Assembly: GCA_964389545.1 (NCBI GenBank)
Contig: CAYMDN010000005.1
Coordinates: 1 to 55,081 of the forward strand
DNA: 55,081 nt
Source of the DNA: UMGS1781 sp964389545
Lineage (GTDB): Bacteria > Bacillota > Clostridia > TANB77 > CAG-508
Direction of reading: 5' to 3'
The position numbers and the translations under genes were made by a program. Every line of letters begins with the position of its first letter. The first letter of the stretch is position 1. The notes under the pieces are model-generated. The model had not been told where the DNA came from, searched no databases, and saw only the letters and a list, made by a program, of their open reading frames with translations. This document shows, piece by piece, positions 25,841-34,879 of this stretch.

Positions 25841-28825
25841 ATGAGTAGAAAATTATTTGCAAAGAGAGTATTGCTTGTATTAATAATGATTACAATTATC
25901 GTAAGTTTCATATTTCCAAATTATCTGCTTCTAGCATCTACAGCTGTGGATGTAACAAATGACATACACATAAACAATATTCCAGATTATGATCCTAATG
26001 GATCAGTTGGGGAAGAAGATCTAACAGGAATAATAAATGCTGTTTTAGGAAGTACAGCAGAAGAAGATAATACGAATGATGAAGGTGGAGTATTGTTCAC
26101 TCCTATAAGCCAGTTCATACTTGGTATAGCAGATGGAGTAATATCGACACTCCAAGCAACATTTGTAGGAGATGAAAGACTATCTAATATTATAAGTGCT
26201 GAGGCTATAAAAGAAAGTGCACCAGGTAATGGCAGTGGAAAAGGTGTTACAAATTATAGGATAAAATTTTCACCAGCTGTAATTTTTTCTGGCAATGTTG
26301 CAACATTTGATGTGAATTTTTTTGATCCATCAGGAAACGCAGACGGACAAACAGAATATTACAAGACAGTAACAGATTATATAAGAGTAGATAATAGTAT
26401 AACTTTTGAAGATTGTATAAGAAACTATGGAGCACGAGGAACATTGCAATCTATAAGAGACAATATGAGTATGACAGAATTAGTTGCACATGGAATTGCA
26501 ATTACCTGTGTTATCAATGCTGTAGAGGCTCTTGCGAATATGGATTTTGATTATGCAACTTATGGTGGAGGAGCATCAGTTGTTGGTATAGGAGGAGACG
26601 TAATAGCCAGCCTTCCTTTACCAGCTGATTTTGGTATGGCGTCAATCGCAGCATTTTTAGCAGCAGCAGGAATATCAGAGGGCATAGCTGTTGCAGATGC
26701 ACTAAAAGATAAACACTTATATTATTTACAATGGCAATATGACGGAGAAACATATTACTATATTTGTGATTCTGAAGCATGGAAAGATCAAGCAGAAAGA
26801 GCACAATTAAATGGTACTTTATATAAAATTGGTGAAACAAGAACAACAGATGTATATAAAAAAACATCAACAGCATATACATTAAGACCAGTAATTGCAA
26901 GATGGTATGTCGCATTAAGAAATTTTGCATTAGTAGGATTATTAACAGTATTACTATATATAGGAATAAGAATACTTGTTTCAACTACTGCTCAAGATAA
27001 ATCAAAATATAAAAAGATGTTATTAGATTGGTTAGTGGCAATATTAATCTTATTTGTGTTACATTTCTTGATGGTATTTATCATGTACATAACACAACAA
27101 CTTACAGATATTTTTGTTGTAAATAATATAGAGGCTGATGGTACGGACAAATTTATAAGTAATATAAGAAACATGGCAACTGGAAATAATAATGAATCAT
27201 ATTTTAATTACTTTGGATATGTAATAATGTATATAACACTTGTTATATTAACAGTACTATTCACAATACAATATCTAAAGAGGTTAGTATTTATAGCGTT
27301 TCTAACTTTAGTTGCACCATTGATTGCCTTAACATATCCAATAGATAGACTAAAAGATGGTCAGGCACAAGCATTTTCTATGTGGATTAGAGAATATATT
27401 TTTAACTGTTTATTACAACCAGTGCATTTACTGTTATATACAATATTTATAGGAAGTGCTACAGGATTAGTTGATACAAACCCAGTATATGCGATTATCG
27501 TATTAGCGTTCTTTACACCTGCAGAAAAATTCTTTAGAAGAATGTTTGGATTTGAAAAAGCAAGTTCAATAGGTCCTTTAGGAGCAGCAAGTGCAGGTGC
27601 TCTTATGATGAATGCATTAAACAAAATGCAAGGAAAAGTAGGAAAAGGTGGACATTCAAGTAGCAAAGAAAGTGGTGCAAAGGTAAGAACAGTAGATAAC
27701 AATATTAGAAGTAGTAGTGGAGCAAATCAAGGCATGACAAGTGAGGGTAGTTCGCCAAGTGATGATCCAGTGGGAGACGGAAATGATAATGGAACTAGAG
27801 GTGGTTCAGCATCAGGAAGTACAGGAACAACTGGCACAGCAAGTACAGGTGGAGGAACTTCTAGTTCAGGTAGTTCATCAGGAAGTGCAAGTAGACCAAG
27901 AGTATCAAATGGTTCAATGTCAAATCGTAGAAGAATGGCTATTGCTGGCGTAGATAAGTTAAAATCAACAGGAAGATGGATAGCTAATAAATCTATAAGA
28001 GCAGCAGGAGCGTTTGGTGGAGCAACTATTGGACTAGCAGCAGGTGTTGCTTCTGGAAATTTAGGAGATACAGTAAGAAATACTGTTGCAGGAGCTGTAG
28101 CAGGAAGTAATATAGCCACAGGAATAAGTAATAGAGCACAGGAATTTGCAGGAGGACTATCAGATAAGGCGCAACAATTTGCAATAGACCATTTTACAGG
28201 AAATGATGACATAGGTGAAGAACCAACAGAAAATGGATTCTCGGAAGACTTCCAAGATTCAAGAAGAGAATTTATAAATAATGGAATTACAGATGAAGGA
28301 ATTATTAATAAAGCAATAGAGCATGGTATAACTGGTAATGAATATAGACAATATCAAGAATCAGGTATAGATGATGTAAATAAAATTACAGAATTAAAAA
28401 GCGAAGGCATTAGTGGAGAAGAGTGTAGATCATATGTAAATGCTGGAATAAGTGATGTTGATGTGATGAAAAACCTACAACAATCAGGAATTACAGGAAT
28501 TGATTATAAAGCGTATAAGAATGTTGGAGTAAGTAGTTCAAAAGAAATGTCAGCATTGAAAAAGGAAGATATAACACCAGGAGATGTTGCGGACTTAAAA
28601 GATATTGGACAAACGGATATGAAAAAAGTCATTTCAGCTAAACAAAAACACCCAGATTTTTCAAACGAAAAAGTAAAGGATATGTTCAAACTAGCAAAAA
28701 AATCGCCTAGAAAGTTAAGTGAGTTCAAAGAGGCATTTGCAGGAACTACAAGAATGGCATCACATGTCCAATTTAGTGATGAAGACATAGAAAGACTATT
28801 TTCAGATTTACAAGACTTTTTCTAA
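25841..28825 (+). CDS. virB6: VirB6/TrbL-like polytopic channel protein A
   Basis: A 994-residue protein. An N-terminal hydrophobic signal (about 5-30) leads into an extracellular domain (about 35-340). About seven helices follow (345-590), including WYVALRNFALVGLLTVLLYIG, the conserved YLKRLVFIAFLTLVAPLIAL and QPVHLLLYT. Next come a Gly/Ser/Thr-rich linker (about 600-705) and a Gly/Ala-rich helix region. Four tandem 27-residue repeats occupy about 815-922, with a charged helical tail after them. VirB6 proteins form the inner-membrane channel. ATG 25841 follows GGGG at normal spacing; the earlier TTG has no site. A paralogue lies at 29242. Confidence 0.85.
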   Translation: MSRKLFAKRVLLVLIMITIIVSFIFPNYLLLASTAVDVTNDIHINNIPDYDPNGSVGEEDLTGIINAVLGSTAEEDNTNDEGGVLFTPISQFILGIADGVISTLQATFVGDERLSNIISAEAIKESAPGNGSGKGVTNYRIKFSPAVIFSGNVATFDVNFFDPSGNADGQTEYYKTVTDYIRVDNSITFEDCIRNYGARGTLQSIRDNMSMTELVAHGIAITCVINAVEALANMDFDYATYGGGASVVGIGGDVIASLPLPADFGMASIAAFLAAAGISEGIAVADALKDKHLYYLQWQYDGETYYYICDSEAWKDQAERAQLNGTLYKIGETRTTDVYKKTSTAYTLRPVIARWYVALRNFALVGLLTVLLYIGIRILVSTTAQDKSKYKKMLLDWLVAILILFVLHFLMVFIMYITQQLTDIFVVNNIEADGTDKFISNIRNMATGNNNESYFNYFGYVIMYITLVILTVLFTIQYLKRLVFIAFLTLVAPLIALTYPIDRLKDGQAQAFSMWIREYIFNCLLQPVHLLLYTIFIGSATGLVDTNPVYAIIVLAFFTPAEKFFRRMFGFEKASSIGPLGAASAGALMMNALNKMQGKVGKGGHSSSKESGAKVRTVDNNIRSSSGANQGMTSEGSSPSDDPVGDGNDNGTRGGSASGSTGTTGTASTGGGTSSSGSSSGSASRPRVSNGSMSNRRRMAIAGVDKLKSTGRWIANKSIRAAGAFGGATIGLAAGVASGNLGDTVRNTVAGAVAGSNIATGISNRAQEFAGGLSDKAQQFAIDHFTGNDDIGEEPTENGFSEDFQDSRREFINNGITDEGIINKAIEHGITGNEYRQYQESGIDDVNKITELKSEGISGEECRSYVNAGISDVDVMKNLQQSGITGIDYKAYKNVGVSSSKEMSALKKEDITPGDVADLKDIGQTDMKKVISAKQKHPDFSNEKVKDMFKLAKKSPRKLSEFKEAFAGTTRMASHVQFSDEDIERLFSDLQDFF
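28283..28606 (+). repeat. Four tandem 81-bp repeats encoding 27-residue units in VirB6-like A
   Basis: Each unit reads roughly GI-(T/S/D)-D then nine or ten helical residues, then GI-(T/S)-G-x-(E/D)-Y-(R/K)-x-Y. Units begin at 28283, 28364, 28445 and 28526; the last is degenerate. One related copy exists in VirB6-like B at 31485-31565. Confidence 0.85.
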
Positions 28826-28847
28826 TAAAAACATGAAAGGATATTAA

Positions 28848-29138
28848 ATGGAAGATTCAGAATGGGATGATGACGACAGAAGAAATCGACTAAATATTTC
28901 AACAATAAATCGAAAATTACAGAAAAAGGCGAAAAAAGAGAGAAGAAAAGCCTTGGTTAGATTTGCTTTGGATGGAGTTATTCATCAGATAAAAATGGTA
29001 ATTTTGGTAGTAGCAATAATAGCTCTAATAGTGCTATTATTGTGTTCTGCGGCTTGGTATGTATTAGATCAAAATGAAAGCAAAGAAAAAGCTATAATTC
29101 CAGGAGCCTTTTTACAAATTAATGATAATAATGTATAA
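28848..29138 (+). CDS. Small single-helix membrane protein in the secretion locus
   Basis: I do not recognise this 96-residue protein. It has an acidic start (EDSEWDDDD), a strongly basic cytoplasmic stretch (about 24-42, KKAKKERRKA), one transmembrane helix (about 51-73, MVILVVAIIALIVLLLCSAA) and a short outside tail. The size and single helix suggest a small accessory subunit, perhaps bridging other channel proteins. It sits between the two VirB6-like genes, 22 bases after the first, and probably shares that transcript. GAAAGGA precedes the ATG. Confidence 0.75.
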   Translation: MEDSEWDDDDRRNRLNISTINRKLQKKAKKERRKALVRFALDGVIHQIKMVILVVAIIALIVLLLCSAAWYVLDQNESKEKAIIPGAFLQINDNNV

Positions 29139-29173
29139 TATTGTATAATAATGTTATAAATTCACATAAATAC

Positions 29174-29202
29174 TTTAAAAATCAACCAAAATATGGTATA
29201 AT
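29174..29202 (+). promoter_or_regulatory. Internal promoter for VirB6-like B
   Basis: TTTAAA (29174-29179) and TATAAT (29197-29202) are 17 bp apart with TATGG before the -10. Confidence 0.55.
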
Positions 29203-29241
29203 AAATAAAAGGAGACCTTTTAGAAAGGGGATTAGTGCGCA

Positions 29242-31776
29242 ATGAAGATAGTTAACAATAACTTAATGAAAAAGATATTAATTGTAGTCATAGTTACTGT
29301 TATGACAACGAATTTTGTTATGCCAAATTATGTGTATGCAAAAGAGTCAGTAGGAGAGCAAATTGTTGATGGTATATGCTACTTAGTTGCATATATTGGT
29401 GATGCTTTTATTAAGGTTTTACAGAAAACTATGGTTGGAACATCAGATATAAAAGAATCTGGAAAATATAATATAAAATATTCTCCAGGAATTATATTTT
29501 CAAATACAGTCCCAGCACTAGATATAGATTTTATAGGAAAACCTCCATCAGAGGCTGATGTAACAATAACAACTACAGGAGAATTGAGACAAGATGTAAC
29601 ATCTGCAGACTTCTTAAAAAATAACATAACACTTGATATGTTTGGAGATGATTCAATACAAGAATGGACTCAGTGGAGTAAAAGTATACCAGATGATGTA
29701 AAGGAAATATATGGATTTGAAGCTTCTGAAGCTTTAAGAACAGACTCAAGTAGTTCTAATCCAATGACAGCATACTGTAAATCTGCGACACAGCACTTGG
29801 CAAAAGACTCAGATTGGCGTAGAATGTATTTTTGGATTGATAATAATAAACTATATAAACTAGAATTCGTAGACCTTCTAGGAATGGATAATGAATATAG
29901 ATTGTATTCAGCAGATTTGACTTCTCTAAGTACATCAGTTGCTGGATTAGTTGAACAAAGAACAAATACATCTTCAACAAGAGCACTAAGAGATAATATA
30001 GCAAAATGGTATATAGCACTTAGAACTATTGCATTAGTAGGATTATTAACAGTATTTTTATATATAGGTATACAAATACTAATAAGCAGTACATCAGCAC
30101 AACAACAAGCAAAATATAAAAATATGTTAAAAGATTGGTTAGTGGCAGTATGTATATTATTCCTATTACACTATATGATGGCATTTATGCTTACTTTCAC
30201 AGACAATTTGAACGATATAATAAAATCAACAGTTTTACAAAGCAATGCAGGAGGAACAAATACAGATGTATTAATGAATACAGTAAGAGAAAAAATAGGA
30301 GATGACCTTAATAATGCATCAGAAACTGCAGGATACACAATAATGTATTTTGTATTGGTTATACTAACAATTTCATTTACGATTCAGTATTTAAAGAGGG
30401 TTGTATATATAGCATTCTTAACGATGATAGCTCCAATGATAGCACTTACATATCCACTGGATAAAATAAAGGATTCAAAAGCACAAGCATTTAGTTTCTG
30501 GCTAAAAGAATTTATAGTAAACTGTTTAATACAGCCAGTACATTTATTGATATATACAATTTTAGTTACAAATGCAATTGATTTTGCAGCAGAAAATATA
30601 TTATATGGAATAGTAGCATTAACATTCTTAATGCCTGCAGAAAAGATTATTAAGCAAATGTTTGGATTAAATCAACAACAATCATCTTTCAATACTCTAG
30701 GAGCTGCAGCAGGTGGAGCAATGGTAATGAATATGCTTAATAAAGTTAAAGGAATGGGACCAAAAGGTGGAGGAGCACAAAATGGTGGAAATTCCGGAGA
30801 AAATTCAAATGTAAGAACTGCAACAAGAAATGGTACAGACCCAAATGCTGGAGGAGCTGGCGGAAATGCAGGTGGAGGATCTGGAACACCATTAGGAGCA
30901 CCAGCTGGAGGAACCGGAGGAGCTGGCAGTGGAGCTGGGGGTTCTGGTGGAGCATCAGGAAGTGGTTCATCAAGCGGAAATACAGGTGGATCAGCAGGTG
31001 GAACTGGAGGAGGTTCTAGTGGAAGATCATCAGGAGGTGCCTTTGGATTACCTTCAGGAGCTGGTAATAGAGTATTAAGAGGAGTTTCAACAATGAAATC
31101 AGCCGGAAAATGGGTTGGTGGAAAAATGATGCAAAAAGCTCCAGGACTTGTTGGATCAGCAGTAGGAGGAATGATAGGACTTTCTGCAGCTATAGCAGAT
31201 GGAGAGTATGATGATGTACTTACAAAAACAGCGCTTGGAATGGCAGCAGGAAGTGCAATAGCAAATAATATAACTAAGGTACCAGGAGCAGTAGCAGATA
31301 CTTTATCTGGAGCCAAAGAGGACATATTAAAAGATTCAATGGGAGAAGAAGCATATAATAATGCACAATTTGATAAGCAATTTTACAATAGTGATGGATA
31401 CAAGAAAATATTATCGAGTAGTACATTAAAGGCAAATTACAGCGATAGCCAAATAAGAGCACAAACACAAATGTTCCTAGACAATGGAATAACAGATGCA
31501 GGAGCAATTCAAGAGGCATTGGAATCAGGTGTAAATGGAGACGAATTTAGAACAATGTCTGATATGGGTGTAACTGACGTAAAAAAATTCTCTAAGATAA
31601 AAAATGCTAAGAGAACATTAGGTGCAAGTGAAATAGCATCAAGAATGGCAATTGCTAAGAATTTACCGCCAGAATTATATGGAGACAAGGTATCATTTAC
31701 AAGATTTGCTAAAAGATTTGGTATGGAAAAAGATGATGCGGAAGCATTGTTTAATGATATTGATGATTACATTTAA
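29242..31776 (+). CDS. VirB6/TrbL-like polytopic channel protein B
   Basis: An 844-residue paralogue of the preceding VirB6-like protein. The signal-type N terminus (to about 34, ending VYAKES) leads to an extracellular domain without obvious similarity to that of protein A. The shared membrane block (about 250-480) contains WYIALRTIALVGLLTVFLYIG, MLKDWLVAVCILFLLHYMM, YLKRVVYIAFLTMIAPMIAL and QPVHLLIYT. A very glycine-rich linker (about 506-610) follows, then an Ala/Gly helix region, one copy of the 27-residue repeat (GITDAGAIQEALESGVNGDEF-type) and an acidic tail. Two different VirB6-like proteins could form a mixed channel or serve two exits; that is inference. It has its own promoter. Confidence 0.85.
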   Translation: MKIVNNNLMKKILIVVIVTVMTTNFVMPNYVYAKESVGEQIVDGICYLVAYIGDAFIKVLQKTMVGTSDIKESGKYNIKYSPGIIFSNTVPALDIDFIGKPPSEADVTITTTGELRQDVTSADFLKNNITLDMFGDDSIQEWTQWSKSIPDDVKEIYGFEASEALRTDSSSSNPMTAYCKSATQHLAKDSDWRRMYFWIDNNKLYKLEFVDLLGMDNEYRLYSADLTSLSTSVAGLVEQRTNTSSTRALRDNIAKWYIALRTIALVGLLTVFLYIGIQILISSTSAQQQAKYKNMLKDWLVAVCILFLLHYMMAFMLTFTDNLNDIIKSTVLQSNAGGTNTDVLMNTVREKIGDDLNNASETAGYTIMYFVLVILTISFTIQYLKRVVYIAFLTMIAPMIALTYPLDKIKDSKAQAFSFWLKEFIVNCLIQPVHLLIYTILVTNAIDFAAENILYGIVALTFLMPAEKIIKQMFGLNQQQSSFNTLGAAAGGAMVMNMLNKVKGMGPKGGGAQNGGNSGENSNVRTATRNGTDPNAGGAGGNAGGGSGTPLGAPAGGTGGAGSGAGGSGGASGSGSSSGNTGGSAGGTGGGSSGRSSGGAFGLPSGAGNRVLRGVSTMKSAGKWVGGKMMQKAPGLVGSAVGGMIGLSAAIADGEYDDVLTKTALGMAAGSAIANNITKVPGAVADTLSGAKEDILKDSMGEEAYNNAQFDKQFYNSDGYKKILSSSTLKANYSDSQIRAQTQMFLDNGITDAGAIQEALESGVNGDEFRTMSDMGVTDVKKFSKIKNAKRTLGASEIASRMAIAKNLPPELYGDKVSFTRFAKRFGMEKDDAEALFNDIDDYI

Positions 31777-31792
31777 AATACATAAATAAATC

Positions 31793-31821
31793 AAATAGGC
31801 AGATTTTATATCTGCCTATTT
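31793..31821 (+). terminator. Hairpin before the first muramidase gene
   Basis: A 12-bp stem (31793-31804 with 31810-31821) with loop TTTAT has core AGGCAGAT/ATCTGCCT. No T tract follows, so it may be a weak terminator or an RNA element. A near copy lies at 36283-36309 before the second muramidase gene. Confidence 0.6.
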
Positions 31822-31861
31822 GCGTAAAAGAAAATATAAAGACAGAAGGAAGGTGAGGCTT

Positions 31862-33412
31862 ATGGGTGAAGATGAAAATGGAATGTTAGGACAAGCAGAG
31901 GCAGAGAGACAAAATAAAGAAGCATTAAAATCAGGAAAAGAAGCATTAAAAAAGCAATCGAAAAAAAATGCAAAGAATAAAATGTTAAAGGTTATAATAA
32001 AAGCAATAATCGCAAAACTTCAACTTGTATTATTATTTGTAATATTAAGTACGATGATTGTAACAATTATAACATCTATCATTGTTGCACTATTTGGAGG
32101 AGATACAAGTGATAAGAAGAACTTAAGCGAATATGGATTAACAGATTCATCTAGGGGGATGTCTTTACAACTGTATTTAAGACAATTCTCACATTCAGGA
32201 GAAGCACCACAAACTGATGACAAGCTATATTATAAGCTTTATGGAGACGGTGTAGGATGGCCAACAATAGGAAATGCGGATTTACAATGGAAATCACATC
32301 AAGATAAATTTGATTGTGCAGGAAAAGTTTTGAAAGATGGTTCTCAATATACAGTATCAAGTGTTAAAGACTATGTAAATGGATTCCTAACAAGAGGAGC
32401 TACAGCTACATACACAAATGCAGAAGTGGATGCAATGAATGTATATATTGAAAGAGAGCTTGTAGATAGTGTAGGAGATACAGTTTCAAATAATGCATAT
32501 CAATATGTATTAAACAATACAGAAGGAATAGATTTATCAGAACAACAGTTATATGCTTTAACTGCAATAGTATATAATTTTGGACATTTGCCAACAAGAA
32601 ATGGATATACATTTAAAGGAGTATATGAAGCAGCTACAGCATTATATGCAATTAATTCTCCTGAACATAATATGTTTGTTTGGGATAATTGGTGGTCTGC
32701 ACTTGGAGGAGGATCTCCAGGACATATTCCATCAAGAGATGCTTCATTTGAAACATATGTAAAAGGAGTATTTGATTTTTCAACATCAGATGCAGGACCA
32801 CTTTTTGGAAGACTTTACTACATTTATTACACACAAGAACAATTAAATCAATTTTCATACGCACCCAATAAACCAATTACAAGAACACCTGAAAATGAGA
32901 AAGAAATATTTACATATTTAAAAAATATATATGGCTCAGTAAAAGCAGGAGACTTAATATCAGGAGCAGAAAGTATTCATACAAAATATGAAAAAGAAAA
33001 ATGGACGTACTCAATACAAGGTCTATATTATAATAATATAGAAGCAACTATAAAACATCCAAAGAAAATCACATGTTGTGCAACATTTGTTGGTGAATCA
33101 TTGTATGTTTCAGGTTTATTAAGTAAAGACGAAATGAATGCATATGGATATAATAGTGCACCAGGAACATATAATTATCTATTAACATTAGAGGGAAGAT
33201 TCGAGAAAGTATCAAAATATGAAGACTTACAAGCAGGAGATATTATATTTACAACATCTGGCTCAAAATCAGGTATAGGACATACTCAAATTTATGCAGG
33301 AGACCAAACATGGTATAATGCGGGAAGCACAAGTGCAATACAAAGAGATAGCCCATATGTAGATAAAACTTGGGCAAAAGGTAGATTTATTGTGGCTCTT
33401 AGACCACTATAA
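31862..33412 (+). CDS. VirB1-like bifunctional wall hydrolase: GH24-type muramidase plus NlpC/P60-like domain
   Basis: A 516-residue membrane-anchored enzyme thought to open peptidoglycan for the secretion channel. The basic cytoplasmic start leads to one helix (about 54-77). The extracellular muramidase-like domain (about 100-330) has Glu114 in HSGEAP, Asp129 in YGDGVGWPTIG and Thr135, spaced like the Glu/Asp/Thr triad of T4-type lysozyme, and QQLYALTAIVYNFGH. The C-terminal domain (about 390-516) has KITCCATFVGESL for the nucleophile and GIGHTQIYAG for the histidine. ATG 31862 follows AAGGTGAGG. Its first 380 residues closely match the protein at 36333. Confidence 0.85.
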   Translation: MGEDENGMLGQAEAERQNKEALKSGKEALKKQSKKNAKNKMLKVIIKAIIAKLQLVLLFVILSTMIVTIITSIIVALFGGDTSDKKNLSEYGLTDSSRGMSLQLYLRQFSHSGEAPQTDDKLYYKLYGDGVGWPTIGNADLQWKSHQDKFDCAGKVLKDGSQYTVSSVKDYVNGFLTRGATATYTNAEVDAMNVYIERELVDSVGDTVSNNAYQYVLNNTEGIDLSEQQLYALTAIVYNFGHLPTRNGYTFKGVYEAATALYAINSPEHNMFVWDNWWSALGGGSPGHIPSRDASFETYVKGVFDFSTSDAGPLFGRLYYIYYTQEQLNQFSYAPNKPITRTPENEKEIFTYLKNIYGSVKAGDLISGAESIHTKYEKEKWTYSIQGLYYNNIEATIKHPKKITCCATFVGESLYVSGLLSKDEMNAYGYNSAPGTYNYLLTLEGRFEKVSKYEDLQAGDIIFTTSGSKSGIGHTQIYAGDQTWYNAGSTSAIQRDSPYVDKTWAKGRFIVALRPL

Positions 33413-33427
33413 AAGGGGGATATGCAA

Positions 33428-34861
33428 ATGAAGAAAAAGATACAACCTATAGTAATAGTGTTAGCTATTGTAATTGTATTAATAATCATATTATTAATAG
33501 TAATGGGCTCAATAAAAAAAGATAATCAAACATTAGTAAATGGAAAAAAAGATAGCAAAATTGATGGTGAAGCAGATCCAGTAACCAACATACTAGAGGA
33601 CTTAGAAAGAGAAGGATTTTTACCAAGTGATACAACTGAATCAGAATTACCACCAGATGATACAGTGTACCTTTTAAGCAATAAAAGTGTATTTTATTCA
33701 ATTGAAAAAATGATAACAAGGTATTTTCTATATTTAAAGGCAGGAAATCCTAAAGCAGTATATTCAATTATTGACGATAATTATCTTAAAGAAAACAATA
33801 TTAATGAACAAAATATTTTAGAAAATTTAAGAAGCGGAATTCCATATGATGGAACATTTTCAGCAAAGGAAATACGAAGAGTAATTGATTATGCTAAACC
33901 AATATATTTTATATCGGGTATATTAGAAAAAGACTTTAGAAAAACACCATATTATTTAGTTATGAAACAAGATTTAAACAATGTTTCATTTAGCTTGAAA
34001 CCTATATCAGAAGCGGAGTATAAGAAATATATACAGAACAAAATGAATGAAACTTTTGATGAAGATATAGAACTAGGAGACTTTAATAAAATTACAAATA
34101 TATCAATAACCGATGAAGATTTTGCAGAAAAATACTTTAAATCTTACATACATAATGCAAGATATTATCCAGAAGAAGCATATGAATCACTAAATGAGGA
34201 TTATAGAAAAGAAAGATTTGGAAGTTATCAAAAATATTTAGAATATTTAAAAAGTAATGAAGAAGAACTTACAAGCCTTGATCCAAGCAGTATTCGAGAC
34301 ATAAACGATTTTCAAAATGAAGAAGAATACACAAATTATATGAATAGTTTAACTCAAAAAGAATTAAAAAAATATTATCTTTATGAAGATGAAGACCAAA
34401 AGATGTGTATTTGTGTAGATTATTATGGAAATTATTATATATTCCAAGCAGAAGGTGTAATGAACTATACCGTATGCTTAGATAGCTATACAATAGACTT
34501 AGAACACTTTTTAGAATTATATAAAAACAGAAAAGCCGAAGAAGTAGCACATTTGAATGTTGAAAGAATATTTGAAGCTATTAATGATGAAAATTTTGAT
34601 TATGTATATAATCACCTAGAAGAAGAATTAAAAAAACAATATAAAAATAAAAGCAACTTTGAAAAAGAAATGCAAAATAATTTATATAAGTACAATGAAG
34701 TAACATATGCAGGATATGATGAAGATGGTGATGAAAGCATATATAAACTAACAATAAAAGATGTTACAAGAGCAAAAAACAAAGAAATAAAAATGACAGT
34801 AGTTATGGAATTAGGAGAAGATACAGAATATATTATTACACAATTATATTTCGAAAATTGA
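33428..34861 (+). CDS. VirB8/TcpC-like NTF2-fold membrane protein A (putative)
   Basis: A 477-residue protein with an N-terminal helix (about 7-28) and an all-extracellular body. Three similar alpha/beta segments each start with a helix such as MITRYFLYLKAGNPKAVYSII, FAEKYFKSYIHNARYYPEEAYESL and VERIFEAINDENFDYVYNHL. These look like repeated NTF2-like domains, as in VirB8 and TcpC scaffold proteins. The assignment rests on layout and neighbours rather than on a diagnostic motif. ATG 33428 lies 8 bases from GGGGG; ATG 33422 is too close. The gene is 15 bases after the muramidase gene. It has a clear paralogue at 37980. Confidence 0.68.
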   Translation: MKKKIQPIVIVLAIVIVLIIILLIVMGSIKKDNQTLVNGKKDSKIDGEADPVTNILEDLEREGFLPSDTTESELPPDDTVYLLSNKSVFYSIEKMITRYFLYLKAGNPKAVYSIIDDNYLKENNINEQNILENLRSGIPYDGTFSAKEIRRVIDYAKPIYFISGILEKDFRKTPYYLVMKQDLNNVSFSLKPISEAEYKKYIQNKMNETFDEDIELGDFNKITNISITDEDFAEKYFKSYIHNARYYPEEAYESLNEDYRKERFGSYQKYLEYLKSNEEELTSLDPSSIRDINDFQNEEEYTNYMNSLTQKELKKYYLYEDEDQKMCICVDYYGNYYIFQAEGVMNYTVCLDSYTIDLEHFLELYKNRKAEEVAHLNVERIFEAINDENFDYVYNHLEEELKKQYKNKSNFEKEMQNNLYKYNEVTYAGYDEDGDESIYKLTIKDVTRAKNKEIKMTVVMELGEDTEYIITQLYFEN

Positions 34862-34879
34862 TATTAAGGAGGATGTAAT

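Noticed and set aside
27727..28212. Open frame on the minus strand opposite VirB6-like A
   Set aside because: It is a by-product of the Gly/Ser/Ala-rich codons of the real gene, without translation signals.
30672..31325. Long open frame on the minus strand opposite VirB6-like B, very Pro/Ala-rich
   Set aside because: It is the complement of the glycine-rich linker coding sequence. It has no ribosome binding site or promoter and low-complexity content.
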